Positions 1-6,252 are shown, counted from the stretch's first letter. The stretch: DNA of 7,001 nucleotides from Pseudomonadota bacterium (GCA_023433965.1 JAEYTQ010000304.1:1-7001); one strand, 5' to 3'. A program made the numbers and translations. Notes: a model not told the origin generated them from the sequence alone.

Positions 1-237
1 GTCGGCAAGATCCTGGAGAACAAGTCCGAGACCTTCGGCTTCGACGCCCAGAACGAGGACTATGTCGACATGGTCGAGAAGGGCATCATCGATCCCGCCA
101 AGGTGGTGCGGACCGCGCTGCAGGACGCCTCCTCCGTGGCCGGCCTCCTGGTGACCACCGAAGCCATGGTCGCCGAAATGCCGAAGAAGGACGCCCCGCC
201 CGCCATGCCGGGCGGCGGCGGCATGGGCGGCTTCTAA
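1..237 (+). CDS. groL: Chaperonin GroEL (Hsp60), C-terminal 78 residues, 5' end outside window
   Basis: This is the C-terminal end of the 60 kDa chaperonin, the cytosolic ATP-dependent double-ring folding machine that works with GroES. The window opens in frame and the frame ends at TAA 235-237 after 78 codons. What remains is the end of the equatorial domain. It shows the family stretches [20 protein letters not shown] and [20 protein letters not shown], followed by the flexible Gly/Met tail PGGGGMGGF, which lines the bottom of the folding cavity. The sequence matches the usual bacterial GroEL end with no truncation at the 3' side. groES normally lies upstream, outside the window. A strong terminator follows 25 bases after the stop, so the groESL operon ends here. 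Many rhizobia carry several groEL copies, and which copy this is cannot be told from the tail alone. Confidence 0.97.
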   Translation, partial: VGKILENKSETFGFDAQNEDYVDMVEKGIIDPAKVVRTALQDASSVAGLLVTTEAMVAEMPKKDAPPAMPGGGGMGGF

Positions 238-262
238 GCCGTCCCTTCCATTACGGTGCTGC

Positions 263-292
263 GAAGGCCGCCTCCGGGCGGCCTTCTTTTTT
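263..292 (+). terminator. Intrinsic terminator of the groEL transcript
   Basis: A perfect 10-bp GC-rich stem (GAAGGCCGCC 263-272 with GGCGGCCTTC 277-286) closes a TCCG tetraloop and is followed directly by six Ts (287-292). It begins 25 bases after the groL stop. Stem, tight loop and T-run together are a textbook Rho-independent terminator on the plus strand. Confidence 0.95.
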
Positions 293-379
293 GCCGACCA
301 TCGGCTTCGCTTTCCGATTCAATCCACGGCCGAAACCCACTACGGTGGCGCCGATTCTGATTGCTCGAGGGTGTCGTCG

Positions 380-1591
380 ATGCGCGCGATTCCGGTTTGT
401 TCGTCAGCCCTGTTGGCTCTTCTGCTTGCAGCTTCGCCGGAGCTTGCCTCCGCCCAGATGAAGCTGTCGCCGAAGGCGACGGTGCCGGGGGGACCCGAGA
501 CGCGCTATTTCACCGCCCTCGACGGGCTGATGGACGGCAATGCCGACGTGATCCTGAAGGAGACGCGCCAGGGCAAGACGGTCACCGCGGCGGTGCTCGA
601 CGTTTGTTACCCCGTCGCGAAGCATTCCGGCCGCAAGGACCGCTTCGTCGTCAATCTCCAGGTCGCCGGCCCGACGTTGACGGGAACGGCGCAGAGCATC
701 AGCGAGAAGTCGCCGGTCAGCGTCAGGCTGACGCGCAAGCAGTCCGGCGACTTGTTCGAGTTCCGCGGCCAGATCGCGATCGGCCGGGCGGTGACGGAGG
801 TCACCTCGCCCGACAATTCAGATCTGAGCGAAAGGGAGTTTCTGGACAGCCAGAGCTCCGACGACGGCATCACGCCGCAGCCGAAGGATTTCACCGACGT
901 CTCGCCGGAAGCGATCGCGGTCAAGGTCAAGCTCGAAGCTGCGACCGACTTCCTGAAGAGCCTGAAGGGCCAGGAGGTCGAGGTGGCCCTGACGAGCCTC
1001 GCCGTCGGCTGCGACGCGCTGCGCGCGGGCGAGCAGACCATCACCATGTCGGTCGATCCCGAGCGCGCAGGCGCACTACTGTCCAAGTTCAAGGCAATGC
1101 CAGGCGTCACGGCGGCCGGCTGGACCGCGGGCATGGTCGAGATGGACCGCACCATCCGCTTTCCCGCGGCGGACTGGCGCGAGGGCGACAAGATCAACAA
1201 GGGCAAGCTTGCGACTGCGGTCGCAGACGTGCTGAGCCGGACGCTCGCGGCAAAGCCGGTCTCCCAGAATTTCAACCCGGCAACCGGCAAGCTCAAGCTG
1301 GTGTTCAAGCGGCCTAACCTTGATTTCCCGGCGCTCGAGCTCACCGACACGATCGAGGTTGCAGGCCTCATATCGCCGGACAAGCCGGGCACCACCGACA
1401 AGCTCATGCTCTGGATCGGCAGCCCCGCGACCACGACCGCCGACGAGAGCAGCGGTGCGAGGCTCGACCTGTCCGACGATGCGAGCCTGGACGAAGAAGG
1501 CGATCTGCCCGACGACAACGGCTCGATCGAGGCGCTCGCCAGGGAGCTGAAGGGCCAGCATTGGGACGCCGACAAGTCGGCGTGGAAGTGA
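380..1591 (+). CDS. Exported protein of unknown function (403 aa)
   Basis: I do not recognise a family. The protein starts with a clear Sec-type signal peptide: MRAIP, a hydrophobic core rich in Leu and Ala (residues 8-18), then an ASA|Q cleavage site near residue 25. The mature chain should therefore be periplasmic or surface-exposed. It has no further membrane segment. There are only two mature cysteines, C76 and C211, which could form a disulfide. The C-terminus (about residues 350-385) is strongly acidic, with Asp/Glu clusters such as DDASLDEEGDLPDDNG, and ends in a short amphipathic stretch. ATG 380 is chosen over GTG 371 because a GAGG (367-370) lies 9 bases before the ATG, and because GTG would add three residues before the signal peptide and leave no spacing. 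The gene stands alone between the groEL terminator and a palindromic repeat that starts 5 bases after its stop. Codon use is ordinary for the region. The frame is long and uninterrupted with a good signal peptide, so I am confident it is real, but function is unknown. Confidence 0.87.
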   Translation: MRAIPVCSSALLALLLAASPELASAQMKLSPKATVPGGPETRYFTALDGLMDGNADVILKETRQGKTVTAAVLDVCYPVAKHSGRKDRFVVNLQVAGPTLTGTAQSISEKSPVSVRLTRKQSGDLFEFRGQIAIGRAVTEVTSPDNSDLSEREFLDSQSSDDGITPQPKDFTDVSPEAIAVKVKLEAATDFLKSLKGQEVEVALTSLAVGCDALRAGEQTITMSVDPERAGALLSKFKAMPGVTAAGWTAGMVEMDRTIRFPAADWREGDKINKGKLATAVADVLSRTLAAKPVSQNFNPATGKLKLVFKRPNLDFPALELTDTIEVAGLISPDKPGTTDKLMLWIGSPATTTADESSGARLDLSDDASLDEEGDLPDDNGSIEALARELKGQHWDADKSAWK

Positions 1592-1595
1592 CGTC

Positions 1596-1708
1596 GTCAT
1601 TCCGGGGCGACGCGTCAGCGTCGAACCCGGAATCTCGCGCTACAATCTCGAGATCCTCGGGTGCGCAACTGCGCACCATCGTTCGCGCTATGCGCGCCCC
1701 GGAATGAC
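1596..1708. repeat. Palindromic repeat element between convergent genes
   Basis: The outer ends form a perfect 14-bp inverted repeat: GTCATTCCGGGGCG (1596-1609) and CGCCCCGGAATGAC (1695-1708). Inside, CCCGGAATCTCG (1626-1637) can pair almost completely with CGAGATCCTCGGG (1649-1661), and GGTGCGCA (1660-1667) pairs perfectly with TGCGCACC (1670-1677). The two inner structures share bases 1660-1661, so they compete at their edge. The TCATTCCGGGGC / GCCCCGGAATGA ends resemble a highly repeated intergenic palindrome that I recall from Bradyrhizobium and relatives. The element fills nearly all of the 124-base gap between a plus-strand gene ending at 1591 and a minus-strand gene ending at 1716. It could thus act as a two-way transcript end or 3' stabiliser. 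No open reading frame or transposase is associated with it. Confidence 0.8.
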
Positions 1709-1715
1709 CTGACGG

Positions 1716-2114
1716 TCAATTCCCCGTCGTCCGAAAGCGCAGCGGCTTTGGGCCGATCAGCGTCAGCACGTCGCCCTGGCGCTTCCAGGTCTCGACGCTG
1801 CCGAGCGCTGCGACGAGCTCGTCGTCGGCCTGCGCTCTGGCCGGCGGACAGTTGCGGTCCTGGATCTGGCCGGGGACGAAGATCACGGTATTGCCGGCGA
1901 CCGAGAACTGGCCCTTGCCGCCCTTGCACCAGAGCTCCAGCACGACCTCGCCATGGTCGCCGATCTCGATGTTCGGAATCCGCTTCGAGCCTGCTTGCGG
2001 CAACGCTTCCAGCGTCATCTCGGTGCCGAAGGGAAACCCCTCCTGGGCACGCGCGAGCGTCGACATCGCGAGCATTGCAATCGCCGCATACACCAATCGC
2101 TGGAGCGAAACCAT
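1716..2114 (-). CDS. Small exported META/HslJ-like domain protein (132 aa)
   Basis: The protein begins with a Sec signal peptide (residues 1-23, hydrophobic YAAIAMLAM core, cleavage after ARA), so the mature part of about 109 residues should be periplasmic. The C-terminal half resembles the META domain found in HslJ: beta-strand stretches around GNTVIFVPG (74-82), a helix-like segment DDELVAALGSVETW (97-110), and the closing pattern GDVLTLIGPKPLRF (114-127). Two cysteines, C63 (LWCKGG) and C89 (DRNCPP), could pair in the periplasm. META proteins have been linked to heat shock, stress or antibiotic tolerance, but a precise function is not established. The start at 2114 is chosen because GAGAGG (2119-2124) lies four bases upstream and the signal peptide begins there. 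A longer frame reaching 2228 would put 38 non-signal residues in front. The gene is a single unit, convergent with the upstream exported protein and divergent from the ABC transporter. The gene call is firm; the domain call is moderate. Confidence 0.8.
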   Translation of the reverse strand: MVSLQRLVYAAIAMLAMSTLARAQEGFPFGTEMTLEALPQAGSKRIPNIEIGDHGEVVLELWCKGGKGQFSVAGNTVIFVPGQIQDRNCPPARAQADDELVAALGSVETWKRQGDVLTLIGPKPLRFRTTGN

Positions 2115-2452
2115 GAGACCTCTCGACCGACCTGACTTGCCCCACCTTGTATGAAACGGCGGGGGCGTTGGGAAGCTTCGCCCATGGTCGACCGGCGTGC
2201 CGCCGAACGAGAACGCGATCGGCAGCAATTGCAGCCGCGGCGCGCATGGGTGGTTCCCATCCGCTCACAAGCTCGCGACATCCGGGAGCGCCCTGCCCCG
2301 CGCCGCCGGACGCCATGCTAAGGGTTGCGGGCTGCGACAATCCAACGCAAATTGCAGAAATTGCGACTTTCGTCCAAGCGCGCCCATTTCCGCCATCGCC
2401 TCAGCTATTTGGCTCCGGGCAATACGCACATCCCCTGAGGAGACCCAGCTCT
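2115..2452. other. Divergent intergenic region (338 bases), no gene seen
   Basis: This spacer separates the start of the META-like gene (minus) from the GTG start of the ABC transporter (plus) and must hold both promoters. I see no convincing -35/-10 pair on either strand. An open frame in phase with the transporter runs back to 2147, but its translation is Pro/Arg/Ala-rich and has no family features, so I treat it as non-coding. The only ordered pattern is a direct repeat AAATTGC at 2349-2355 and 2358-2364, flanked by CGCAA (2346-2350) and TTGCG (2361-2365), which could be a regulator binding site. Confidence 0.5.
2437..2442 (+). promoter_or_regulatory. Ribosome binding site that fixes the GTG start of the ABC transporter
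   Basis: GAGGAG at 2437-2442 lies 10 bases before GTG 2453. It is the only good Shine-Dalgarno match near the point where family-like sequence begins, and it supports GTG 2453 over the upstream in-frame starts. The spacing is a little long. Confidence 0.65.
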
Positions 2453-4210
2453 GTGAACAACATCCGCGCCACGCTCGCGATCGTCTGGCGAATCGCCATC
2501 CCTTATTTCCGGTCGGAGGACAAATGGGCTGGCCGCGGCCTGCTCGCCGCGGTGATCGTGATCGAACTGCTGCTGGTCGCCATCGATGTGCTCGTGAACC
2601 AGTGGTACAACCGCTTCTACAACTATCTCCAGGATCGCGACTGGAACGGCTTTGTCTGGGAGCTGGGCGTCTTCACAGTGCTGGCGAGCGCCAGCGTCGC
2701 GCTCTCCGTCTACCAGCTCTACCTCAATCAGTGGCTGCAGATTCGCTGGCGGCAATGGCTGACCCGTCACTATCTGGGCGAATGGCTGAACAGCGCGACC
2801 CACTATCAGATGCAGCTCAAGGGCGATGCGGCCGACAACCCGGACCAACGCATCACCGACGACGTCCGGAGTTTCGTCGAGCAGACTCTCAATATCGGCA
2901 TCGGCCTGCTCTCCTCGATCGTTACGCTGCTTTCGTTCGTGGTCATTCTGTGGGGGCTGTCGAACGCGGCACCGCTGCATGTCTCCGGCATCGACTTTCC
3001 CATTCCCGGCTATTTGGTGTGGGCGGCGCTCGTCTACGCGATCTTCGGCACCGTGCTCACGCACTGGATCGGATCGCCTCTGGTCAATCTCAATTTCGAG
3101 CAGCAGCGCTACGAGGCCGACTTTCGTTTCAACCTCGTCCGGGTGCGCGAGAACTCCGAACAGATCGCGCTGCTCAAGGGCGAAGGCGCCGAGCGCGAAC
3201 GACTCCTGGTCCGCTACGGTTTCGTCGTCGGCAATTGGTACGCGATCATGAGCCGGACCAAGCGTCTGACTGCCTTCACGGCGAGCTATTCCCAGGCCGC
3301 CGTGATCTTCCCCTTCATCCTCACCGCGCCCGCCTACTTTGCGGGTAAGATTCAGCTCGGAGGGATGGTACAGACCGCGTCCGCCTTCGGCAGCGTGCAG
3401 AAGGCCATGTCCTTCTTCGTGACCGCCTACCGCTCCCTGGCCGAATGGCGCGCGGTGGTTGCCCGTCTGGATGGCTTCGAAATGGCGGTCAACTCGGCCG
3501 CCAACATCGCCGCGCACGAGCCGACCATCGGCATGGCGTCATCAGGCGGCAGCAAAGCCGTCGCGCTCGACCAGTTGCTGGTGAAGCTGCCCAACGGCAA
3601 GCCACTCGTCGCGGCCGATGCCTTCACGATCGAACCGTCGGAGCGGGTGCTGGTGACGGGGCCATCCGGCTCGGGCAAATCCACGCTGTTCCGTGCCATC
3701 GCCGGCATCTGGCCGTTCGGCACCGGCAGGATCGCCATCCCCGAACAAGCCAGGCTGATGATGCTGCCGCAGCGTCCTTATTTCCCGGTGGGCCCGCTCG
3801 GCGACGCCGTCATCTACCCGGCTGAACACGGCGCGATAGCGCCCGAGAAAATCAAAGACGCACTGATTGCGGTGGGGCTGGTCGACCTTTCCGGGCGGCT
3901 GGACGAGGATGGCCATTGGAATCGGACGCTTTCGCTCGGCGAGCAGCAGCGCCTCGGGCTTGCGCGCGCGCTGCTGCACATGCCGGACTATCTGTTCCTG
4001 GACGAGGCGACCGCCTCGCTGGACGAGCCGTCCGAGGCGCGGCTGTACCGGCTGCTGGTGGAGAAGCTGCCGCAGGCCACCATCGTCTCGATCGGCCACC
4101 GCTCGACGCTCGACGCCTTCCACACGCGCAAGGTGGCGCTGGTGAAGGACGGCGCCATGCACGTTCTCGGCGGTGCGCCGGCCGCGAAGGAGCCGAGTGC
4201 GGCGGGCTGA
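2453..4210 (+). CDS. ABC transporter, fused permease and ATPase, SbmA/BacA-YddA (BclA-like) family (585 aa)
   Basis: This is a half-size ABC transporter with an N-terminal membrane domain and a C-terminal ATPase, expected to work as an inner-membrane homodimer. The membrane half has likely helices near residues 29-49, 67-91, 147-169, 187-207 and 279-297. It carries the family marks NPDQRITDD (129-137) and the cytoplasmic stretch 220-244 (YEADFRF, VRENSEQIALLKGE). The ATPase has Walker A GPSGSGKST (403-411), a Q-loop glutamine in LPQRPYF (Q440), a variant signature LSLGEQQ (493-499), Walker B YLFLDE (513-518) with catalytic E518, a D-loop SLDE and the H-loop H549. SLGEQ in place of LSGGQ is usual for this family. 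Relatives include E. coli YddA, mycobacterial Rv1819c and Bradyrhizobium BclA, which takes up plant NCR peptides; BacA/SbmA share the membrane fold but lack the ATPase. Several paralogues can occur per genome, so the substrate is inferred at best: peptides, or hydrophilic compounds such as cobalamin. The GTG start follows GAGGAG; upstream in-frame codons look non-coding. It is a lone gene. Confidence 0.93.
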   Translation: MNNIRATLAIVWRIAIPYFRSEDKWAGRGLLAAVIVIELLLVAIDVLVNQWYNRFYNYLQDRDWNGFVWELGVFTVLASASVALSVYQLYLNQWLQIRWRQWLTRHYLGEWLNSATHYQMQLKGDAADNPDQRITDDVRSFVEQTLNIGIGLLSSIVTLLSFVVILWGLSNAAPLHVSGIDFPIPGYLVWAALVYAIFGTVLTHWIGSPLVNLNFEQQRYEADFRFNLVRVRENSEQIALLKGEGAERERLLVRYGFVVGNWYAIMSRTKRLTAFTASYSQAAVIFPFILTAPAYFAGKIQLGGMVQTASAFGSVQKAMSFFVTAYRSLAEWRAVVARLDGFEMAVNSAANIAAHEPTIGMASSGGSKAVALDQLLVKLPNGKPLVAADAFTIEPSERVLVTGPSGSGKSTLFRAIAGIWPFGTGRIAIPEQARLMMLPQRPYFPVGPLGDAVIYPAEHGAIAPEKIKDALIAVGLVDLSGRLDEDGHWNRTLSLGEQQRLGLARALLHMPDYLFLDEATASLDEPSEARLYRLLVEKLPQATIVSIGHRSTLDAFHTRKVALVKDGAMHVLGGAPAAKEPSAAG

Positions 4211-4266
4211 GGCGTGAGCCGACACCGCGTCCGATCGGCGCGGCCCGAACCGCGGCCACCGCACGC

Positions 4267-4294
4267 TCGTGGCGACTTCGAGCCCTCGCCACGA
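4267..4294 (+). other. Hairpin downstream of the ABC transporter gene
   Basis: A perfect 9-bp stem (TCGTGGCGA 4267-4275 with TCGCCACGA 4286-4294) encloses a 10-base loop, 56 bases after the transporter stop. No T-run follows on either strand, so it is not a classical intrinsic terminator. It may protect the mRNA 3' end or help factor-dependent termination. It could also be chance in GC-rich DNA. Confidence 0.4.
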
Positions 4295-4315
4295 ACTCCA
4301 GCAGTCCGCCCACGC

Positions 4316-4352
4316 CAAAAAGCAAAAGGGCGGCAGGTTGTCCTGCCGCCCT
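4316..4352 (-). terminator. Intrinsic terminator of the TorF-family porin gene
   Basis: Read on the minus strand, an 11-bp perfect stem (4342-4352 with 4327-4337, AGGGCGGCAGG against CCTGCCGCCCT) with a four-base loop is followed by TTTGCTTTTT. It begins 24 bases beyond the TAA of the porin gene. On the plus strand no T-run follows, so any effect on transcription from the ABC transporter would rest on the stem alone. Confidence 0.85.
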
Positions 4353-4376
4353 CGCTGAGTCGCTTCTGGAAGAAGC

Positions 4377-5372
4377 TTACTTCAGGTTGGTCATCGCCGT
4401 CAGGTCGAACGAAAGCTTGGCAATACCGGCGGCGCCGCACCAGTTGGAGCCGGCCCCACCCGGGTTAATCGGCGTCACATTGGTGGTTCCGCTGGCGGTG
4501 TAATCGCTGGTGAAGGCGTTGCAATCACCCTTGCTCAGGTCGGTGTCGGAGTAACGGAGATCGAGCGTAATGACCTTGTAGGTAAAGCCGACGCCGATGT
4601 TCCAGGTGTTGTAGTCGGCGTACTTGATGCCATTCGGAAACGCCGGAACGCCGTAGAAGCTGTCCGAGGTGCCGAACCACTGCCGGCCGAACTCACCCGA
4701 GACATACATGCCGACACCGCTGGCACCGAAGGTCGTGCTCGGCGCCGTCCACTTGCCCGTGATCGAGGTGTAGTTGCCCCAGGCGCCGGTGTTGAGGAAG
4801 TTCGGCGAATAGAACTCGTTGATGCCGAACGACCAATTGTCGTTCACCGTGTAGGTCATCTTGCCGTAGACTTCGAAGAAGCTGACGTCCTTCTTCATCA
4901 CGTTGCCGTTCAGCAGCGCATTCGCGGCGCAATCGGCGCCATGGAAGTTGCCGGCGAAGTCGACGCCGGCGCCGCCGTAATAGCAGGTACCACCCGGATA
5001 CAGGTAGCCCCAGACGCCGATGTCGAAGGCGAACGCGCCGAAGGTCGGGCGGATACCGCCGTAGACGTCGATCTCGGCCGCGGCGCGGTTCGGGAAGGAG
5101 ATGCTCGCGCCGGCCAGGCCGACATAGAGCTGGAGGTCCTTGGTGACGTTGTAGCGCGGCTCGAAATAGGCTGCGACCGACGGCTTGTGGTTGGACTGGG
5201 TGATGCCGCGGAAGACGTAGTCGCTCATGATCGCGCCGCCGAACGCGATATCCCAGGGATCGAAAGCCGGAGGCGGCGGGGCTTTCAACGCCTTCACGCG
5301 CAAGTCCGCCGCGAAAGCCGAGCCCGTCGTCACCATTGCCAGCGCCGTTGCCAACAAAGCCAGTTTTTTCAT
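4377..5372 (-). CDS. TorF-family putative porin (Gcw_chp domain), 331 aa
   Basis: This is an exported outer-membrane-type protein of the TorF putative porin family (Gcw_chp). It has a signal peptide, MKKLALLATALAMVTTGSAF, cleaved near AFA|AD at residues 22-23. The diagnostic block follows: WDIAFGGAIMSDYVFRGITQ, then YFEPRYNV. The rest alternates aromatic and glycine-rich strands (LQLYVGLAG, FAFDIGVWGYLYPGG, WNIGVGFTYK, TLDLRYSDTDLS), as in a beta-barrel. Four mature cysteines (in GGTCYYGG, GADCAAN, KGDCNAF and SNWCGAAG) may form extracellular disulfides. The chain ends in NLK rather than the terminal aromatic residue common in barrel proteins. ATG 5372 is chosen because GGGGA (5378-5382) lies about six bases before it and the signal peptide begins there; ATG 5384 has a poorer site. 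Transport activity is predicted for the family and the substrate is not known. It has its own terminator and a 5' spacer of about 400 bases, so it is probably transcribed alone. Confidence 0.9.
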   Translation of the reverse strand: MKKLALLATALAMVTTGSAFAADLRVKALKAPPPPAFDPWDIAFGGAIMSDYVFRGITQSNHKPSVAAYFEPRYNVTKDLQLYVGLAGASISFPNRAAAEIDVYGGIRPTFGAFAFDIGVWGYLYPGGTCYYGGAGVDFAGNFHGADCAANALLNGNVMKKDVSFFEVYGKMTYTVNDNWSFGINEFYSPNFLNTGAWGNYTSITGKWTAPSTTFGASGVGMYVSGEFGRQWFGTSDSFYGVPAFPNGIKYADYNTWNIGVGFTYKVITLDLRYSDTDLSKGDCNAFTSDYTASGTTNVTPINPGGAGSNWCGAAGIAKLSFDLTAMTNLK

Positions 5373-5377
5373 TTCGA

Positions 5378-5382
5378 TCCCC
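5378..5382 (-). promoter_or_regulatory. Ribosome binding site deciding the porin start
   Basis: On the minus strand GGGGA (5382 down to 5378) sits about six bases before ATG 5372. This favours the MKKLALL start over the in-frame ATG at 5384, whose start codon directly abuts the same GGGG run. Confidence 0.55.
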
Positions 5383-5390
5383 ATCACCAA

Positions 5391-5701
5391 TTCTTAGACC
5401 CCAGCCGGATCCCGGAAGCCCCCCGGGGCACTCGACCTGATTGCAAATTCATTACTGCGGCAATTTGGATTGGCGGAACTAAACCGTGAAGCAAAAAGCA
5501 CGGGCATCTGCTGACTTTTTAGGCGTTTTGACGATTTCACGAAAGGTTGTCCCGGCTGTGTGGCTTCTCGATCACAGGATTTTCATCCCAGAGTGCACGG
5601 CAGTCCCGTGCAAATCCGGGGATCGTGGGCAGCGTGACACCCAAGCTACGAATCATGCTGCTCGGACAATCGTGGCGATCAAACGGGGCTGGTAGTGATG
5701 C
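5391..5701. other. Intergenic spacer upstream of the porin gene, no gene seen
   Basis: The stretch from about 5440 to 5545 is clearly richer in A and T than its surroundings and probably holds the promoter of the minus-strand porin gene, though no clean -35/-10 pair stands out. Further right there is a 7-bp hairpin (TGCACGG 5594-5600 with CCGTGCA 5606-5612, loop CAGTC). A 69-codon plus-strand frame (5486-5695) has no Shine-Dalgarno sequence or family features and I do not call it. A small RNA is possible but not shown. Confidence 0.45.
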
Positions 5702-5733
5702 AAAAAGGCCGCGGCACCCGCGCCGCGGCCTTT
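5702..5733 (-). terminator. Intrinsic terminator of the histone-like gene
   Basis: A 12-bp perfect stem (AAAGGCCGCGGC 5704-5715 with GCCGCGGCCTTT 5722-5733) encloses a six-base loop. Read on the minus strand it ends in five Ts (complement of 5702-5706) and lies 40 bases beyond the TAG of the histone-like gene. On the plus strand the tail is only TTTCTGGTT, so the main direction is minus. It separates the histone-like transcript from the porin gene. Confidence 0.8.
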
Positions 5734-5772
5734 CTGGTTACTGGCCCTTGCAGGAGATGAGAGGTCGGGCTC

Positions 5773-6168
5773 CTACCCCTGTCCCTCGGCCGGTGCCGAT
5801 TCCGCAGAAGACGAAGGCATCGCCCAGCTGGTCTCGACGGCAGGCTCGGGAGCCGGGGCCTCCGCCGGGGCTGACGGCTTCAGAGCAGTCGCTGCCTTCG
5901 CTTTCTTCGGTGCCGCCTTCTTCGCGGCCTTCTTCGGTGCAGCCTTCTTAGGTGCAGTCTTCTTGGCCGACGCCTTCTTTGCGGTCTTCTTCGCAGCCTT
6001 ATTCGGGGCGGCCTTCTTGACAGACTTCTTGGCGGTCTTCTTGCCCGCCCTCTTCTTCGTCGCCTTCTTCGCGGTCTTCTTCGCCGCTACGGCCTTCTTA
6101 GCCTTCTTAGCCTTCTTAGCCTTCTTAGCCTTTTTGGCCTTCTTGCTTTTCTTCTTCGCTTTCGCCAT
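5773..6168 (-). CDS. Histone H1-like Lys/Ala-rich protein (131 aa)
   Basis: The first 93 or so residues consist almost wholly of Lys and Ala in AKK, KKA and APKKAA units. The last 40 or so residues are Ala/Pro/Glu/Ser-rich and acidic (for example PAEAPAPEPAVE). Such chains resemble the C-terminal tail of eukaryotic histone H1 and the H1-like proteins of bacteria (Hc1/AlgP type); they probably bind DNA or RNA non-specifically and may compact the nucleoid. There is no signal peptide, membrane segment or globular domain. The ATG at 6168 has an excellent Shine-Dalgarno sequence, AGGAGG (6175-6180), six bases upstream, which supports real translation despite the low complexity. Residues 9-26 are encoded by a tandem 9-bp repeat that could vary in copy number. 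The gene lies 84 bases after the glcF stop and has its own terminator. Exact role and partners are unknown. Confidence 0.85.
   Translation of the reverse strand: MAKAKKKSKKAKKAKKAKKAKKAKKAVAAKKTAKKATKKRAGKKTAKKSVKKAAPNKAAKKTAKKASAKKTAPKKAAPKKAAKKAAPKKAKAATALKPSAPAEAPAPEPAVETSWAMPSSSAESAPAEGQG
6092..6145 (-). repeat. 9-bp tandem repeat inside the histone-like gene
   Basis: GCCTTCTTA (plus strand) is repeated four times without change at 6092-6127, then twice with changes, GCCTTTTTG and GCCTTCTTG, to 6145. Each unit encodes Ala-Lys-Lys on the minus strand. The unit length is a multiple of three, so copy-number change would keep the frame and only alter the length of the basic tail. Confidence 0.9.
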
Positions 6169-6252
6169 CGTGGTCCTCCTGTTGCCGCCGGACTATGGTT
6201 GATCGGGCGTCTTCAGTCGTCACCTCGGGAGGAAAGTTCAGGCTCTCAAAGC

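Noticed and set aside
607..1575. Long minus-strand open frame (322 codons) opposite the exported protein gene
   Set aside because: It is Ser/Leu/Val/Arg-rich without family motifs, a usual antisense shadow in GC-rich DNA. The plus-strand frame has a signal peptide and a reasonable Shine-Dalgarno sequence.
2147..2452. N-terminal extension of the ABC transporter frame
   Set aside because: The 102 extra residues are Pro/Arg/Ala-rich and unlike any family N-terminus, and GAGGAG with GTG 2453 gives the expected start and a family-like length of 585 residues.
2405..3517. Minus-strand frame of 370 codons opposite the ABC transporter
   Set aside because: Its translation is charged and low in complexity with no motifs. 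The plus strand carries every expected ABC transporter motif.
5594..5625. tRNA-like look of the GTGCAAATCC segment near a hairpin
   Set aside because: The T-arm consensus GGTTCRANNCC is absent, and no acceptor stem or anticodon arm can be drawn around it.
5486..5695. Plus-strand frame of 69 codons in the spacer upstream of the porin
   Set aside because: No Shine-Dalgarno sequence, no signal peptide or recognisable composition, and it overlaps the likely porin promoter region.
6092..6145. Tandem repeat as a possible CRISPR-like array
   Set aside because: Units are 9 bp with no spacers and encode Ala-Lys-Lys within a gene.
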